A stretch of 64,000 bases of DNA from NCBI RefSeq assembly GCF_000208745.1, contig NC_030852.1, positions 33,033,379-33,097,378 of the forward strand, given 5' to 3'. The DNA comes from Theobroma cacao (lineage: Eukaryota; Streptophyta; Magnoliopsida; Malvales; Malvaceae). Each line of letters begins with the position of its first letter. Positions within the stretch are counted from its first letter, which is position 1. The notes under the pieces were generated by a model, which was not told the DNA's origin, did not search any database, and saw only the letters and a list, made by a program, of their open reading frames with translations. Position numbers and translations under genes: made by a program. Below are positions 24,899 to 37,627 of the stretch, piece by piece.

Positions 24899-27828
24899 AC
24901 CTTTCTCTCCTTTTACCTCCCTTTCTCTCGGTAGAAGTAGTCAAGTAGAAGTGCTGGGAATTGGATGCGCCTTTGGGGGAAAACAGGTTATGTCAATTTA
25001 TAGAAAAGGCTCGTGCCTCTGGTATGCCACATGCAGAGCTTGGAAATAAGAAAAGGAAATTAACCAATGAGGCCAAATGTCCAATAATTTAATGTCAAAT
25101 CAAGGTAGAGAATAGTAACATAAGTTTTCACCAAAAGCCTAATCCTATGAAAGCAATGGTTCACTTGAACTTAGGACCTATTAATTGGATAAATAGATTA
25201 TAATTGTCTACAATATGCTTCAAACTATCCCTTACGTCCTCACATAAAAAGTACTAGTATTACATCGACTTGAAAATATATAATAATATTACTAATTAAG
25301 AATTATATACAAAATTTAGTTCTAAGTAACCACTGGCTAGTGAAGCAAAGTTAACACATTGCTTGACTTAAACAAATATAGCATAGAATTGATATAAAAG
25401 GAGACTTGCTAATTAACCGTGCATCCTTAACTCCAAAATTGATATCATGTGATTATTGATTGCTTAAATTAGTTGGATTAAATTGAAAAAAGCATTGGAG
25501 GGTCCCTAATCCTTGAATTATCAGATGGATAAGCACCACTCAATTCTCATTACTAAAAAGGAAGTGAAAAGGCAATGCGGCTTGAAAGATGCTGCTTTGC
25601 TTGCTTCGTTTATGTCACTTTCCTTTTTTTTTTTTGAAAAGTATTTCACTTTCGAATATTATTCACCAATTAGAACAACAATGCTGGTAGGGTGTCACTC
25701 TCAAACGGTTGAGTTTTCAGGATCTCGTTAATTTCCTTTCCTTTTCCTTTTAATTTGGTAATACGTTAAATTAAATTGAGATTATTATTTACCTTTCATT
25801 ATTTATGATGGAGTACCTTCAGGTGACATAACTTTTTGGATTATTGGAATTTTGAAAGAATTAATTTGAGGAAATTAAACAGTTAGAAATGGAAGTTCTG
25901 CAAAGCAATAATGCATTATTTTCTTTTTTTTTTTTGTGAAGAATAATTTCTTGGGCTGCGGTATATAATAAAAGGTCCAAAAATCAGTCAAATCAGAAAA
26001 GAAGAGCTGCCAAGCTCTGATTCTTAGATGACTAAAACAGCAGATGAAGTATGAACCACAAATAGTTAAGCAGTTAAGAAGAAAAATCGAAAATCAACCT
26101 CTTAAAAAGTTTTCAAGACTCAATCGTGTATGGAATATTATATAGAAGACGTACATGGCATATGGTGGCTGAGTGGGATGTTTTAAATAATGGAGTCTGT
26201 ATGGCCCTTTTTCCATTAATTTAAATTTTTACCATTAGACTAGAACATCCTGGGATTCAAACCTAGAATGAGTTTAATTACAGCTCATATGATTTATTGT
26301 ACATTAATTGCCCCAAATTTAATTGGATTAGCTATCAATTGGACGCGTGGCGCTTTAACAAGTGGACTTAACACTAAGAAATTTACAAAAGAAACCCATC
26401 AGTTGATGACTTGACGTTGACAAATTTCCCAAGTTTGATGTTGGTTTTTCAAATAATCCGGCCAGACCATTTAAGGATTGATGATCCTCTTTTTATTTTT
26501 GTTCTTTTTGGAAAAACAAATGTGCTGGACGGGTTTAGGTCAAGTTCGAATAACCCAAAGGAGTTCAATCATTGAAAATTAAAGTTTGAAGTAGTAAGGA
26601 CTTAACAACTGGTAATTAATCCTTTATAAGCCAAATAAATCCTCTGTTTAGCTGATATTGAAAGAATGTGGCCTAGATTAAACACCAAAGTTTCATAATA
26701 CCTAGAGGGGTTGATCTTCTAAGACTTGCACGACTCTTGATCTCTTCTCTCCCTCACGTGTTGCATGTTTCATGTTTGTCAATTTATCAGAAAAAAGACA
26801 CAGCTGATTACCCTTCGCTCCCTAGCTGACAAAGAGGCACAGTTTCCACGTGAAGCAGGTCGTTTTGGACCTTCTTGTTGTGATAAGTAGGACCAATGGA
26901 AACAAGTTTGCGCATGAATCTCCAGTTCGATTACTGGAAGAATTTGTTACAATCAACTTCGGTAAGAGACTTGCACATGATTTTTTTCCCAGTTGTCTTT
27001 ATCAGCTGGGGGCACGTGTTTGCATGAAAAGGGAAAAATGATAAAATTTCCCAGACAGACTAGATGGTATGAAACTCATCATGACAAAGCATTACAACAA
27101 TGAACTCCGGCCCTGTATTTGGCGTGTATATTCATTGTTATCTAAGCTTATCAATATCCACAGAAAATTTTTGTGTTCACCATCTAACCAATGCAGAAGC
27201 AGAACAACTGGCAATAGTTGCGACAAAGAGTACTACAAGTCCTGAATATACTATAACAATGAAACAAGCACAAAATTGGCAGCTTCTTTAAGCAAAAACA
27301 AAGCAAATAAAACCTTAATTAGCATTAAGCATTTAAGCATTAATAGCCAGAGTGTGACAGCTATTACAAGTACTCAAAACAAAGTATCTGACAGCAAAAT
27401 ACGAGAGAACCGTAGACTAATTCGGTGTCAAACCGGCTGTCAATGTGAGTCACCATGTTTTAAGCTAGAAACATTGGAAGAAGGTAAACAGGTAAGGGCA
27501 AAATCTAAGCAGTGTCATTTGCCTTTGTCCATATATTGTTTGCATAACATAGAATATATTTATTGATGGAAGACTGTAGTTACACCGTTTGCATCTTGAC
27601 AGCTAAATAACCTTAAATAAATGTACAAACTTGCCATAGCCGCTAAATTGAACTCCATTATTCTCTGCTACATATAGCAGCCATGCTAATCGAACTCAAA
27701 CACCAAATCACTTGAGGAACTATCAATCCAAAAGCTAAACAATTCGGAAAAGAAATCTGCAAATATGATTACTGACCAGACATACAATAGCATAGGAAAT
27801 GAATGGTATAAGTTTTTCGAGTGACAGG
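24899..27828. other. Intergenic DNA between PMEI copies 1 and 2
   Basis: AT-rich. The left edge is the promoter of copy 1. No frame in about 25500-27800 has a recognisable product or the PMEI cysteine pattern, and no transposon could be bounded. Confidence 0.55.
24996..25004 (-). promoter_or_regulatory. TATA box of PMEI copy 1
   Basis: Gene-strand TCTATAAAT, identical to the element before the five other intact PMEI copies; about 98 bases upstream of the ATG. Confidence 0.6.
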
Positions 27829-28431
27829 TTAATTTTTGGTGCCAGCATAGCGGTTGACAAAGGCCAGGGCAATGCTTGTCATGTGTGCAACTTTCTCAAT
27901 TTGGCTTCTTACAGTGGCTTTGACATCTCCATCTGTGGCATTCTCAGAGAAGCCATCCGTGCAGGTATCTTCGTCAGTCAAAGCTGCACTCACCCATGTT
28001 TCTATATCACTCATTCGGAAAGCAAAGCTTTTGCCTTCAATTTCATCCATTTCACCAATAGACCTTTTGAGTTCATCAACTGAATCACTTATTTCTTCCA
28101 CACAATCCTGAAGAGCTGCAGCCTCTCGGGGCTCCAAGGCCTGGCTTTTGCTGAGTTCTGTAAGGAATTTCGAAGCAGAAAGCGTGGTGTTAAGTGTCAA
28201 GGAGAGGGACTTGCTGGCTAATATTTTGGGGCTGGCTTGGATTTCGCTTGCATAGCTAGAAAAGGTGGTGAAACACAAGTCAGGGTAGCTTGTGGCACCG
28301 CACGAAGTTTTTATGAACTCTGTATCTGTTTCAGAGCTCAGAATTTTTCTAGCTGCTATGCAAAAGTTTAGGTGAGTTGTAAACAGGATGAGGATGAGAA
28401 TGGCTGCTATTGAAAAGCATGAACTTGCCAT
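27829..28431 (-). CDS. Pectin methylesterase/invertase inhibitor, array copy 2
   Basis: Single-exon secreted protein of 200 aa. The signal peptide is residues 1-27 (MASSCFSIAAILILILF...). Conserved cysteines: C44, C53 (TSCGATSYPDLC), C110 (QDCVEEI) and C157 (DTCTDGF). It retains DIETWVSAALTDE and ends VAHMTSIALAFVNRYAGTKN. The first half of the mature protein is close to copy 1 and to the broken copy at 31629-32782, which points to local tandem duplication. It is more acidic after C157 (SENATDGDVKAT) than its neighbours, which usually have KAMNG or KAMKR there. The TATA box lies at 28498-28506. Confidence 0.93.
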   Translation of the reverse strand: MASSCFSIAAILILILFTTHLNFCIAARKILSSETDTEFIKTSCGATSYPDLCFTTFSSYASEIQASPKILASKSLSLTLNTTLSASKFLTELSKSQALEPREAAALQDCVEEISDSVDELKRSIGEMDEIEGKSFAFRMSDIETWVSAALTDEDTCTDGFSENATDGDVKATVRSQIEKVAHMTSIALAFVNRYAGTKN

Positions 28432-28497
28432 TTTTCTTCTCTCTTTCTGCAGAAAAGCTTGAGAGATTGATAATTCTTGGTAAAGATAGGGATCTTA

Positions 28498-28506
28498 ATT
28501 TATAGA
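28498..28506 (-). promoter_or_regulatory. TATA box of PMEI copy 2
   Basis: Gene-strand TCTATAAAT about 67 bases upstream of the ATG; same nine bases as the other intact copies. Confidence 0.6.
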
Positions 28507-31241
28507 AAAAGCTCATGGCTGTGGTTCCCACAAAAAGAGCCCGAGAAAGGAAGCTAGCAATGAAGCCAATACAGAATTTCAATTTAAGATGGGGCTAGAA
28601 CAAAAAAAATGTAGATATTGTATGTGGTGAGAAGTTTTTCCATTTAAAATCCATGACAATATATATATGTATATTTCTACTTTTTTTTAGCGACCAATTC
28701 ATATTTCAAAGTCCCTTAATACATTAGTGCTAATTTATTTAAAAATGAGTAGAGATTTTCCTTATTATAGAAGTATGAGCTTGTTCGGTTTAATTTTTTT
28801 TAGTTTAAAATCTATTATGAAGCTTTTATTAAAAATAATAACTTTTAAAATTAAATTAAAATTATTTGATAAGTTGTTTGGTAAAATAAATTTACCATAA
28901 TGAATATCCATGTCATCTTCAATCACTTAATAAATAAAAACGGAACAAGTTTACTTCAAGTTTATATCTCATTTCAAATGTTAAAAATAAAAAAAATTCT
29001 TAAAAAAACGAAACAACTCTCAAGTTGTATAATAATAATAGTATTAGATTTTTTAGTAAAAAAAAACCTTTAAATAGTATTTGAATGTAATTTTAAATTT
29101 TGAGTTTTCTTTTCTTTTAATTTTTATAAGAACTAAAAAATTTTAGATTTTACTATTCTGTTGCTAAGTTTTTTATTTTTTTTTCTAATAGTCTTTATAG
29201 AGTGAGATAGAAAAGGAGTTTATGATTTTGCATTGGAAAAGGATGATTTGTAGAGAGAGAGAGGAGAGGGAGACTAATTGAAAGAAAGGGATATTTTTGA
29301 AAAAACTGGTATGTTTTTAAAAAAAGAGAAGAGAAAGCTTCTTTTTGGAGCTTTTCTTTAAACTTTTTTTTAAAATTTTATTCTTCAAAAAAATGTTGTT
29401 TTTTTCAAGAGTTTTCTCTAAAATCTTGTTTAACTTGGTTTTTGCTTTTAAGAGATAAATAAGTTGAAAAAAAATCAGGTCAAATAGACACTTAATTAAT
29501 ATATGTTATTTTTCATCCACAAATATATAAAGGGCTTGAATTTCGCTCAGTGACCTTAATAAAAAATATTAAGCATCCTATGATAAATTAAATTATATGA
29601 AGAGAACAGCATTTTAACCACTAATCATGTTGTCAGTACTTATCAATTCAATTATGCTTGATAAAAAATTGTATGTTGAGAAAGAAAGATATTTTATCCT
29701 CATGGACCCTCACCTGATGAAGATTGAGATATTTTGTAACGGATTCTCGAGCATATTTTCAAGGAGATAGTAAACGTGCAAAACTTTGTTTCCGCAACAT
29801 GATAGAAAGCATACAATTATTGTAATAATATATTTAAAAGAACAATGATAGCACACTCGTATAATTCAATGAAGGTTAAAATTTTATTTTATATGAATAA
29901 GAGGATCAAAAGTTCTTTCTTAGAGGAATATCATATGAAGGTAAGGCCCCTTTTTGTTTGTGAAGAATGAGATTTCTTTTTTCGAGAAAGTTATTATTGT
30001 CTGAATACGGTAATTAGATTGATCAATTGTTCATATATAGACATATAGACTGATCAAATAACCGTTTTATAGATTAATTACCATATATAATGTTTTTCCC
30101 TTCTAAGAAAAAGAAAAGACTTAGGTAATTACATAGCCAAAAAAAAAAAAAAAGCTAATTCGTAAAGAGGAAAGTCAAATAGTGACTGGCTAGCTAGGTT
30201 CCATTCCTTATTTACTGCATCTTAAACAATAAGAGATCCCTTACATGGTGCACAGGCACATGGTAGATAAGAAATTCCTTAGCAGAGGCACATGAAATCA
30301 CGGAATATTAAGCACATGACAAAATCAAAGTCCCTCAATTCTTACTTATCTTGTCGATCTGTTAAGGAGAACGTCAATGGATCCAAAACAGGACAAGAAA
30401 TTAATAAAAGAAAGGGATCTTCTGTGTGCTGACCGATAAAACTCTCTCCCTCTTTTACTTTTTTTTTTTTTTCTTTCTTTCTTCTGGTAGAAGGCTTGAA
30501 TTAAAGTCGGGGCATGTGAATATTCTATGGAAAATGCTCTCCGGCCACAATCTTAAATTAATGTTAATTTGAGGTAAGCTCGTTGACCTCACAAAGAAGG
30601 AATCTCTCAGATCTCTCTCTCATGGACCTGTTACAACTAACGAGCAAATTATGAAACTGGGCTCACCTTTCTGATTTTTTCAGTTATTCAGTTATTCTCG
30701 ACTTGAGATTTTCACATATGGGCGACCAAGGTAAGTTCGCCGTCCTCCTGGCTACACCTAGATATCTTTATCAATTTAATCCCCAAACTTTATTAAGCTA
30801 CTATGAGCCTATTCGTCTTGTTAACTTGCGTGTGGGAAACCATTCAAATTTAGCGTCACGCTTCTTCCACTAGCAATTCAAGCTCTCCATTCTCCATTCA
30901 TGTCTATGAAGTATGATTATGAAGTCTCTATCTAACCAAAATTTTACCTTTTCTCTTTTAAATTTTCTGATCAACTTAATTTTTAGAGAATTTTGATCAT
31001 AAAAAACTTTCTGGCTACTTTACCGACCTTTTCTTTTTCTTATAGATTAGATTATGATAATTTGTGAGTAAACAGAGTTATTCTTAACTAATGCTGGAAA
31101 CTTCTAATGAATTTTTTATTAAAAAAATGAGTACAGCTGATGGTATTTGTACCCAATTTCTAACTCTCTAAAAACATTAATAAAAAGTCTTCAGTTTAGT
31201 TAATTCTCAACTAATTAATATTTACAACTAAGTAAAAGTAA

Positions 31242-31242
31242 N

Positions 31243-31284
<42 letters not shown>
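31242..31284. repeat. (AT)n microsatellite with one undetermined base
   Basis: About 21 AT units follow an n at 31242. The ambiguous base and the low-complexity run make the exact length uncertain. Confidence 0.9.
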
Positions 31285-31290
<6 letters not shown>

Positions 31291-31628
31291 TTGAAATCCT
31301 CAAGTCATATAGGAGGAATGTGAGTTCTTCCTTTACTATATTTTGCTTCTGCAAAGCATTCCTTTAACAGCACTGTGCCTTGATTTCAATCAACCAAACG
31401 TCTTTTAATCTGTATTCATCTTCTCTGGCTGATATAGATATTAATTTTCATTTAAAATTAGATTGACTTTTGCATGATTAATGATTAGAATTGAATAATT
31501 ATAAATTTGTAATAAAATGATGAAATGTATAATTGATATGAACGCAAACCGCTAAGTCCAAAAAGCAAGTTGACAAAGGAAAAAACTAGAATGCAAATCC
31601 CTAATTAAGGTGACGGGTTTTGTTACGA

Positions 31629-32782
31629 CTAATTGTACGTGGCAGCACAGAGATTGACAAAAGCCAAAGCAGTGCTTGTCATATGCATACAACTTTCACA
31701 ATTTGATTCGTCACAGTAGTTTTGACATTCCCATCACGGCTTTCCCAGAGAAGCCATCCATGCAAGCATCCTCATCAGTCAAAAGCTTCGTTCACACAGG
31801 TTTCTATATCTAGGGGTGTCTCAAATCGAATCAAAATAAATTTAGTTTTTTCGATTTGATTAGTTCAGTTAATTTAGTTTTTCGAATAATGTGATTAGAA
31901 TAATTCGATTATTAGAGTTAATTTGACTCAGTTTCGATTAAAAATTTTCTTAACCGAACTAATTGAATTTGAATAACAATATAATGAAAGTTTCGTATGA
32001 GAAATAAATTATAAACTATTTGTTGTTATTTTTATTTACATTTTTTAATTATTTATTGTTTGTATGAGTATTCATCTTATTTATTCTAATTGTTTATCAT
32101 CATTTTTAATATTTTTGTAGTATTAATTTATAAAAAAATGCAACGTAAATAAATATACCCAAATAAAAAAAAATTTCAAATTCGATTTTTGAAAACTAAA
32201 CCGAACTAATTGAATTAATTCAGTTTCGGTTAATTCGATTATTTTTGAAATTCAATTCAATTCGATTTTGATTATTTTTAAATATAAATTTATTAATTTA
32301 ATTATTAATTATCTAAAATTGAACTAATCAAAATACCCGTTTGCTCTATCTTATTTGTATCACTCATTCAAAGGCCAAAACTATTGCCTCCAGTATCCGG
32401 ACCCATTTTACCAATAGCCCTTTTCAGCTTAACAAGTGATCCCTTTACTTCTTCCACGCAATCACGCATGGCTGCAGTCTATTTGGGCTTTAGCCGCTGG
32501 CTTTTGGAGAGTTCTATACGATCGTTGTTGAAGTAGAACGTGTGGTGTCAGGCGTGACCGAGAGCGCGGAGCTGGCTTGGACTTTGGATGCATAGCGCTG
32601 GAGAAAGTGGTGCAACACAGGTCAGGGTAGGTCGTGGCACCGCATGAGGTTCTGATGAACTCGGTGTTTGTTTCAGTACTAAGGATTTTCCTAGCTGCTT
32701 TGCATGAGTTTAGGAGAGTTGAAACATGAAACTGAATGAGGATGAGAAAAACAGCTGCTATTGAAAAGTGTAAGCTTGCCAT
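31629..32782 (-). pseudogene. Broken PMEI gene, interrupted by a small transposon
   Basis: The ATG at 32782 opens a normal PMEI start (MASLHFSIAAVFLILIQ, then TNTEFIRTSCGATTYPDLCC), so the signal peptide and first cysteine pair are intact. Lesions follow in order: a 2-base insertion near 32596 that shifts frame after CTTFSS; loss of about six codons just after it; a TAG at 32479-32481; a 543-bp AT-rich insertion (31811-32353) between the codons for DI and ETWV; and small indels between 31690 and 31800. The C-terminal end (AFVNLCAATYN and a stop at 31629) is still readable. It is closest to copy 2. With this number of lesions it cannot give a full inhibitor; a short secreted N-terminal fragment is conceivable. 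Confidence 0.9.
31811..32353. mobile_element. Small AT-rich non-autonomous element (hAT-like MITE) inside the PMEI pseudogene
   Basis: The element begins TAGGGGTGTC, a usual start of plant hAT-type MITEs, and splits PMEI sequence exactly. The 8 bases before it (TCTATATC, 31803-31810) and the 8 after it (TTTGTATC, 32354-32361) match at 6 of 8 sites, as for an old 8-bp target duplication. The interior contains many AATTCGATT/AATCGAATT motifs in both orientations. It has no coding capacity. The right terminus is poorly matched to the left, so the family call is tentative; the interruption itself is clear. Confidence 0.65.
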
Positions 32783-34846
32783 CTCTCTCTCCTTCTCTGT
32801 AGAATGAGTTTTAATCGATGACTTTATGTAGGAGAAAGATCTCATCAATTCATACCCAAAAAAAAAAAAAGATATCAATCTATAAACACCAAAGACGACC
32901 ATGGTTCCAAAAGAAAGAGCCAAGTTTAAACCCTTGATGAGGTATTTTCATCATTAAACATTTAAACTAAGGTTTATCTATATTAATTTGGTCATTCGAA
33001 ACAATAATGGGGACTGTAGTTAATTTGAAGTTCTGTCAGCATATATATATATCTTAATTAAGCACGATATGTTTCAGCTCTTAAAAAATGGATAGGTCTT
33101 TCTTTCGAAACTAATTTAAGAAAGTAATATAGTTTTGTCTATTTTTTAACTAGTGTTTCATCCAAAAATACCTAAAAAATAGCTGGAAACGTGCTAGTAG
33201 GCCCTATAGAACCATATTAAGCAACATATGATAGTTAATTAAAGGATTACAATTAACAGCATCCACTGAACCACCAATAGTGCCAGAATTTGGCAATTAA
33301 AATATGCCCAAAGTAATTTCTTTGTCAAAGATGAAAGCAAGACATATTCTATCCTCATGGACCCCCATCTAGACATTTACATATTTGTCAATTCATTCTT
33401 AAGAGAAAACGTGCAAAACTTTGGTTGGTAATTGTCATTATAATTAATATAAACAATAATTATTAAGAGAAAAGTTAGCAATCAAAGAGAATAATGACAG
33501 ATCAGACGCTTAATTCATAGTAATTGCGATCGTTGTTGGAATATTATAAGTGAAGATAATGTTCTTCAAAGAGGCTACAACTAGAAGAAGACAAGAATGA
33601 TGGAGAAATGTCTTTACTTTTTTTATTCCAATTTCTTTTTCAAAACAATGTATATCATACTTAATTATTCATTTTCTCAACACATTGTCATTTCTATTTA
33701 ATATTTTAAATATGAGTTTTTTTTTTTTTAAGTTGACACTGCAATCTCAATGTAATGCTAGACCGGACCTCATCAATGAAAATTAGGTGTAAATGAGAAC
33801 AGAGATATAAAAGATAGAAAAAGTGTTTCAATATCGTGCAAAACTAAGACCAGAGTGATTGCAAAGGGGTGATTACAATTAGGGACATTTCTTTGGTCTA
33901 TGTCTTGTTTGCCAAATATATAGTATAAAAGATTAAACAAGAATAGGTTGAGCTATCGTTATCTATTTGAGTGGTGGAATTTTTCTGTAATTGTATTCTT
34001 ATCTTTCTCTATAATTTGATTTGATGTGCTATTGCAAGTCTTTTATCTTTAAGATTTAAGACTTGTTATAGTTTGCAGACTATGTTGAGTTAATAAACTC
34101 ATTTTTCAAAAAAAAATTAAACATTAATGAAAGATGAAGAGTTTTACAATTGACTTAATTGAACCAATAATCAAAGTTCATACTTATGATTACTTGAACA
34201 TTTTTTTATGAAAATCTTATTTTTAATAATTAAATTGTAAAATATTAGTATATATGTATGGAAAAAAAATAACTCTTGACTATTTGAATAGTACAGGACT
34301 TTTTTTCATTTTAGCCAATGAAATTGTAATACATATAGCACACATATGCTAAAGCTTTAAACAGTCACATTTTTTGTGAATAAATCATAAATCTTAGTAA
34401 ACTTCGCAAACAGTACAAAAATATAAAGCATCTCAATGTAACAACACTGATCACTCGATCTGAAATATCGCCAAAAAGCAACAAAATCGAAGAAATTAAG
34501 CTGCTAACAGATAAAGTGACCTGGCTTTGGTATTTCTCGTACATTTTGGTTTTACCCGGCAAGTGTCAAGCCCTGAACAATATTGTTATTATTATTATTA
34601 AAACTTCCCATTTGTGTTTGATGAACTCAATTATTCACTCCCAAAAGTCATGCAAATTTAGTGCAAAAATCAATTTACTTGTGGAAAGATTATCAATCAG
34701 TCCATAAGCAAAACGATTCCGAACAAGAATTTGCAAAATTTTAGCCACCTATAGCCAGCAAAAAACATATGAATAGGAAATGAAATAGAAACTCTATATA
34801 AAGGCAAAACCTCACTCAAAATGCATAACAGGTAAGCTATATATGA
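32783..34846. other. Intergenic DNA between the PMEI pseudogene and PMEI copy 4
   Basis: AT-rich; no gene, RNA or bounded element recognised. Confidence 0.55.
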
Positions 34847-35452
34847 TTAATGAGTGGCAGCAGCATAGCGGTTGACAAAAGCCAAAGCAATGCTCGTCAA
34901 ATGTGCAACCTTTACTACTTGACTCCTCACTGTCTTGAAATCTCGTTTCATGGCTTTCCTGGGGAAGCCACCCATGCAGGTATCATCATTAGTCAAAGCT
35001 GCACTCACCCATGTTTGTAAATCACTCATTCGACTACGAAAATCGTCGCCTCGTTGAGGCGGACTCATTGCACTAATAGAGTCTTTCAGCTCATCGACAG
35101 AGTCCCCTAATTGTTCCACGCAATCACGCAGGGCTGCAGCCTCACTGCGCTCTAGGCCGCGGTGTTTGGATAGATTTATAAATGCTTTCGTAGTAGAACG
35201 AGTGGTGTTAAATGCCATAGAGAGGGCAGTGGAGGCTAACAACCTGGGGCTACCTCGGATTCTGGTTGTATATCTAGAGAAGGTGGTGAAACACAAGTTT
35301 GGATAAAGAGTGGCACGGCAAGAGGTCCTGATAAATCGGGTGTTTCTTCCACTAGGATGAATTGGTGCAGCTGCTAAGCATAAGTTCAGATTAATAGTGA
35401 GCTGAATGAGGATGACAAGAGCAGCTACTGAAAAGTATGAACCAGCTGCCAT
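34847..35452 (-). CDS. Pectin methylesterase/invertase inhibitor, array copy 4
   Basis: Single-exon secreted protein of 201 aa. I chose the ATG at 35452 (MAAGSYFSVAALVILIQ) because it gives a signal peptide of about 27 residues like the other copies and lies downstream of the TATA box at 35491-35499; the frame is open further upstream but that part would be untranscribed. Conserved cysteines: C45, C54, C111 and C159. The mature protein is unusually arginine-rich and basic for the array (RNTRFIRTSC, SRYTTRIRGSPR, FRSRMSDL), so it may have a different partner or wall binding. It ends VAHLTSIALAFVNRYAAATH. Confidence 0.92.
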   Translation of the reverse strand: MAAGSYFSVAALVILIQLTINLNLCLAAAPIHPSGRNTRFIRTSCRATLYPNLCFTTFSRYTTRIRGSPRLLASTALSMAFNTTRSTTKAFINLSKHRGLERSEAAALRDCVEQLGDSVDELKDSISAMSPPQRGDDFRSRMSDLQTWVSAALTNDDTCMGGFPRKAMKRDFKTVRSQVVKVAHLTSIALAFVNRYAAATH

Positions 35453-37033
35453 CTTTCTCTCGGTGGAAGCTTGTTGATGGACGGATCTCAATTTATAGAA
35501 AAATATGGGCCATGTGCCTGTGAAATGATTCCGCAAAAAGTGCTAGAAGTACTTTTAGGAGTAACTAATAAAATATTACTATTATTTTCTTCTTTCGATC
35601 ATATACAATGTTGTTGCCTACGAATTAATTTGTTTGTTTGTTTAAACGAAGACCTTAATTTTAGAAATTAGTTCATATCTATAAGTTTTTCATCAACAAT
35701 TCAGAAAGAGAAAAGCTGGACCTGTGCTCATTGACCCCTATATAATTTATTGGACATACATTTTAAAATCAATCAATGACAGTTAGATCATGGAAACAAC
35801 ACCTATTCCGCTAACCAAACTGCAGGAGTTTGGAATAGAAAAGGTGATTTCCCTGTCTTAGAGTATTCTGTTCTGAAGCATATTGGCAAAGAGAGAATGA
35901 ACGTGCTTTCACAACATTATCCCTATTGCCAACAACAACAACATAGTCAATGGCCTGCATATTCCGCTATAATTAAGATCTCTCACACCAAACAAGCTGA
36001 TCAATCTAACCTCTGCGCAAGTTTCAATCCCCAAACAATACCAATATCAACAAAAATCAAACCCAAGGCAAAAAATTATACTAGTACATTTAAGAAAAAC
36101 AATTTAGAGAACAACGAAAGATCATAATGGTCATGCACTGTGAACCAATGGTCGAGGAAATTACTGAAGCCAATGTTTATCAATGTGAGGATGGGAAGAA
36201 TATATAGAAATCCTTATATTCTATGTCTTCTGATTTCTTTTTAGTTCAAAATTGAGATTGATGAATACATGTAGTGAACTAGTGATAGATATATCCAAAA
36301 TTTCACAGATATCACAATCCCTTCCTCCTTGACATCAAATGAAAAACCACCTAAATGCGCCATATGTTTTCTTTTTAATCCATCAATTTGTTTTTTTTTT
36401 TCGTTCACTCTGTTTTTTTATAATTTCTTGATTATTATTAGGTATAGTGTTAAAAAAATTATCTAAACTTTTCAATAAAATTCAAATAAGGCTTTATTCT
36501 TCTATTACATTCAATTAAACTCTTATATTTTTATTTTGGATCAAATATACTTTTATGACTAGTTGTTGACTTTAATAAAAATACTACTTGTCATTTTACA
36601 GTGACATGGAAGGTGAAAAATGCAAACATAATCATGTAATCATGTCACGTGTCACATGACAAAAATTATTAATTTTAATTATCTAAGTAACTAAATTATT
36701 GTTATTCTATTCTATTTTTAATTTTTATTTTATAATTGTTTAAAATTAATCTATTTTTTATTTATTGCTTAAATAGTTTTTTTTTTAAAAATCATTTTAA
36801 GGGATTTTGAATTTTAGTTTATTTAATTGTTTAATTTGCTAAATTATTTTTTATGTAATCATATAATTATTTAGAATTAACGTGTATTTATTTAATTTAC
36901 CTGCCAAATCAGACGAAATCACATTTCGTAAATCATATTTGATTTCACTCTTCATTTTAATTTCATAATCTATCTTTACTTTTATTTATCGCTTAATTTA
37001 CCTAACAAGCTATGTGAATCAATAAAAAGGCTT
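35453..37033. other. Intergenic DNA right of PMEI copy 4
   Basis: AT-rich. About 36440-36665 resembles one arm of the foldback element at 47610-48085, including a CACGTG-like GTCACGTGTCACATGAC stretch, but is strongly diverged. No gene is seen. Confidence 0.5.
35491..35499 (-). promoter_or_regulatory. TATA box of PMEI copy 4
   Basis: Gene-strand TCTATAAAT about 40 bases upstream of the chosen ATG, implying a very short 5' UTR and supporting that start over upstream ones. Confidence 0.6.
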
Positions 37034-37147
37034 TGGGCCGAATCTATTGGGCTTACCCACCAACAGCTCGCTCCCATTTCCTTCTCTAAGCCTGATCGTC
37101 ATTTTCTCTCCCATTCGCCGCCGATCCTTCCTTTGAAAAACCTAAAT
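37034..37147 (+). promoter_or_regulatory. Site II pair and telo-box-like motif of an orphan promoter
   Basis: Two site II elements (TGGGCC at 37034-37039 and TGGGCT at 37048-37053) and a telo-box-like AAAACCTAAA (about 37137-37146) are packed in 115 bases. The DNA between is rich in C and T like a plant 5' leader. In plants this motif pair marks snoRNA, ribosomal-protein and translation genes. No coding frame follows on this strand; see the candidate RNA at 37482-37627. Confidence 0.4.
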
Positions 37148-37481
37148 TTGTGGTTGGAACTTGGATGATGTTGTGAACTCTTGGATTTTTTGTAGGTGAG
37201 TTTTTTAAATGTTTCGTATGCTCGCTCATGTGGCTTTGTTGTGGGCATCCCTGAAGTAATCCACTTTTAAGAATGGCAAACTCCTAACAGTTTGATAAAT
37301 ACTTGGGCTTTTGTAGTGTCATTGATGAATACACTAGCAGTTTTTAATTTAGTTTCTGCATTGCTGCATTGAGATTCTGTACAATGAATCATAAACCATA
37401 TTTCGGAGATTGTCTGCAACTAAGAGTAACTCTTTCTTCTGCAATGCTGTACTAACAGATGAATTTAACACAGAAAACTGT

Positions 37482-37627
37482 GATAAAATCAATCTTAGCT
37501 CGTGTTAGAGCAACATTAATCCTATACCAGTCTATGACTCTTTCTTTGGACGGTAATCTTGGCAAAATTTAGAGGCACAGATCGCAGCTTTATGGGAGGC
37601 TTTCCGTGTTCCGAAAGAGTTACATTG
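37482..37627 (+). ncRNA. Candidate H/ACA-box snoRNA
   Basis: The stretch can be read as hairpin, H box, hairpin, ACA. The 5' part folds around GCTC (loop) GAGC at about 37497-37511. ATACCA at 37524-37529 fits the H box ANANNA. The 3' hairpin is closed by CTCTTTC (37538-37544) pairing with GAAAGAG (37613-37619). ACA at 37622-37624 lies three bases before the proposed 3' end. Length, 146 nt, is normal for plant H/ACA RNAs. The locus follows a site II/telo-box promoter. I could not identify a target RNA, and short box motifs occur by chance, so this is a hypothesis. Confidence 0.3.

Larger units (their letters stand above)
28432..31628. other. Intergenic DNA between PMEI copy 2 and the PMEI pseudogene
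   Basis: AT-rich, without a supportable gene. Bases about 28784-29500 have loosely complementary ends (a TTTGACCTGATTTTTTTT-like end at right and TTCGGTTTAATTTTTTTT at left), possibly a diverged MITE. An (AT)n tract lies at 31243-31284 next to the single undetermined base. Confidence 0.5.

Noticed and set aside
28784..29500. Possible MITE between PMEI copies
   Set aside because: End similarity is loose and made mostly of T runs; no target duplication could be found, so it is not listed as an element.
35453..35536. Upstream in-frame start for PMEI copy 4 giving 229 aa
   Set aside because: It would include the TATA box and destroy the signal peptide at the N-terminus; the ATG at 35452 matches the other copies.
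37319..37330. C-box-like TGATGAA suggesting a C/D snoRNA
   Set aside because: No CTGA D box follows at a suitable distance and there is no terminal stem.
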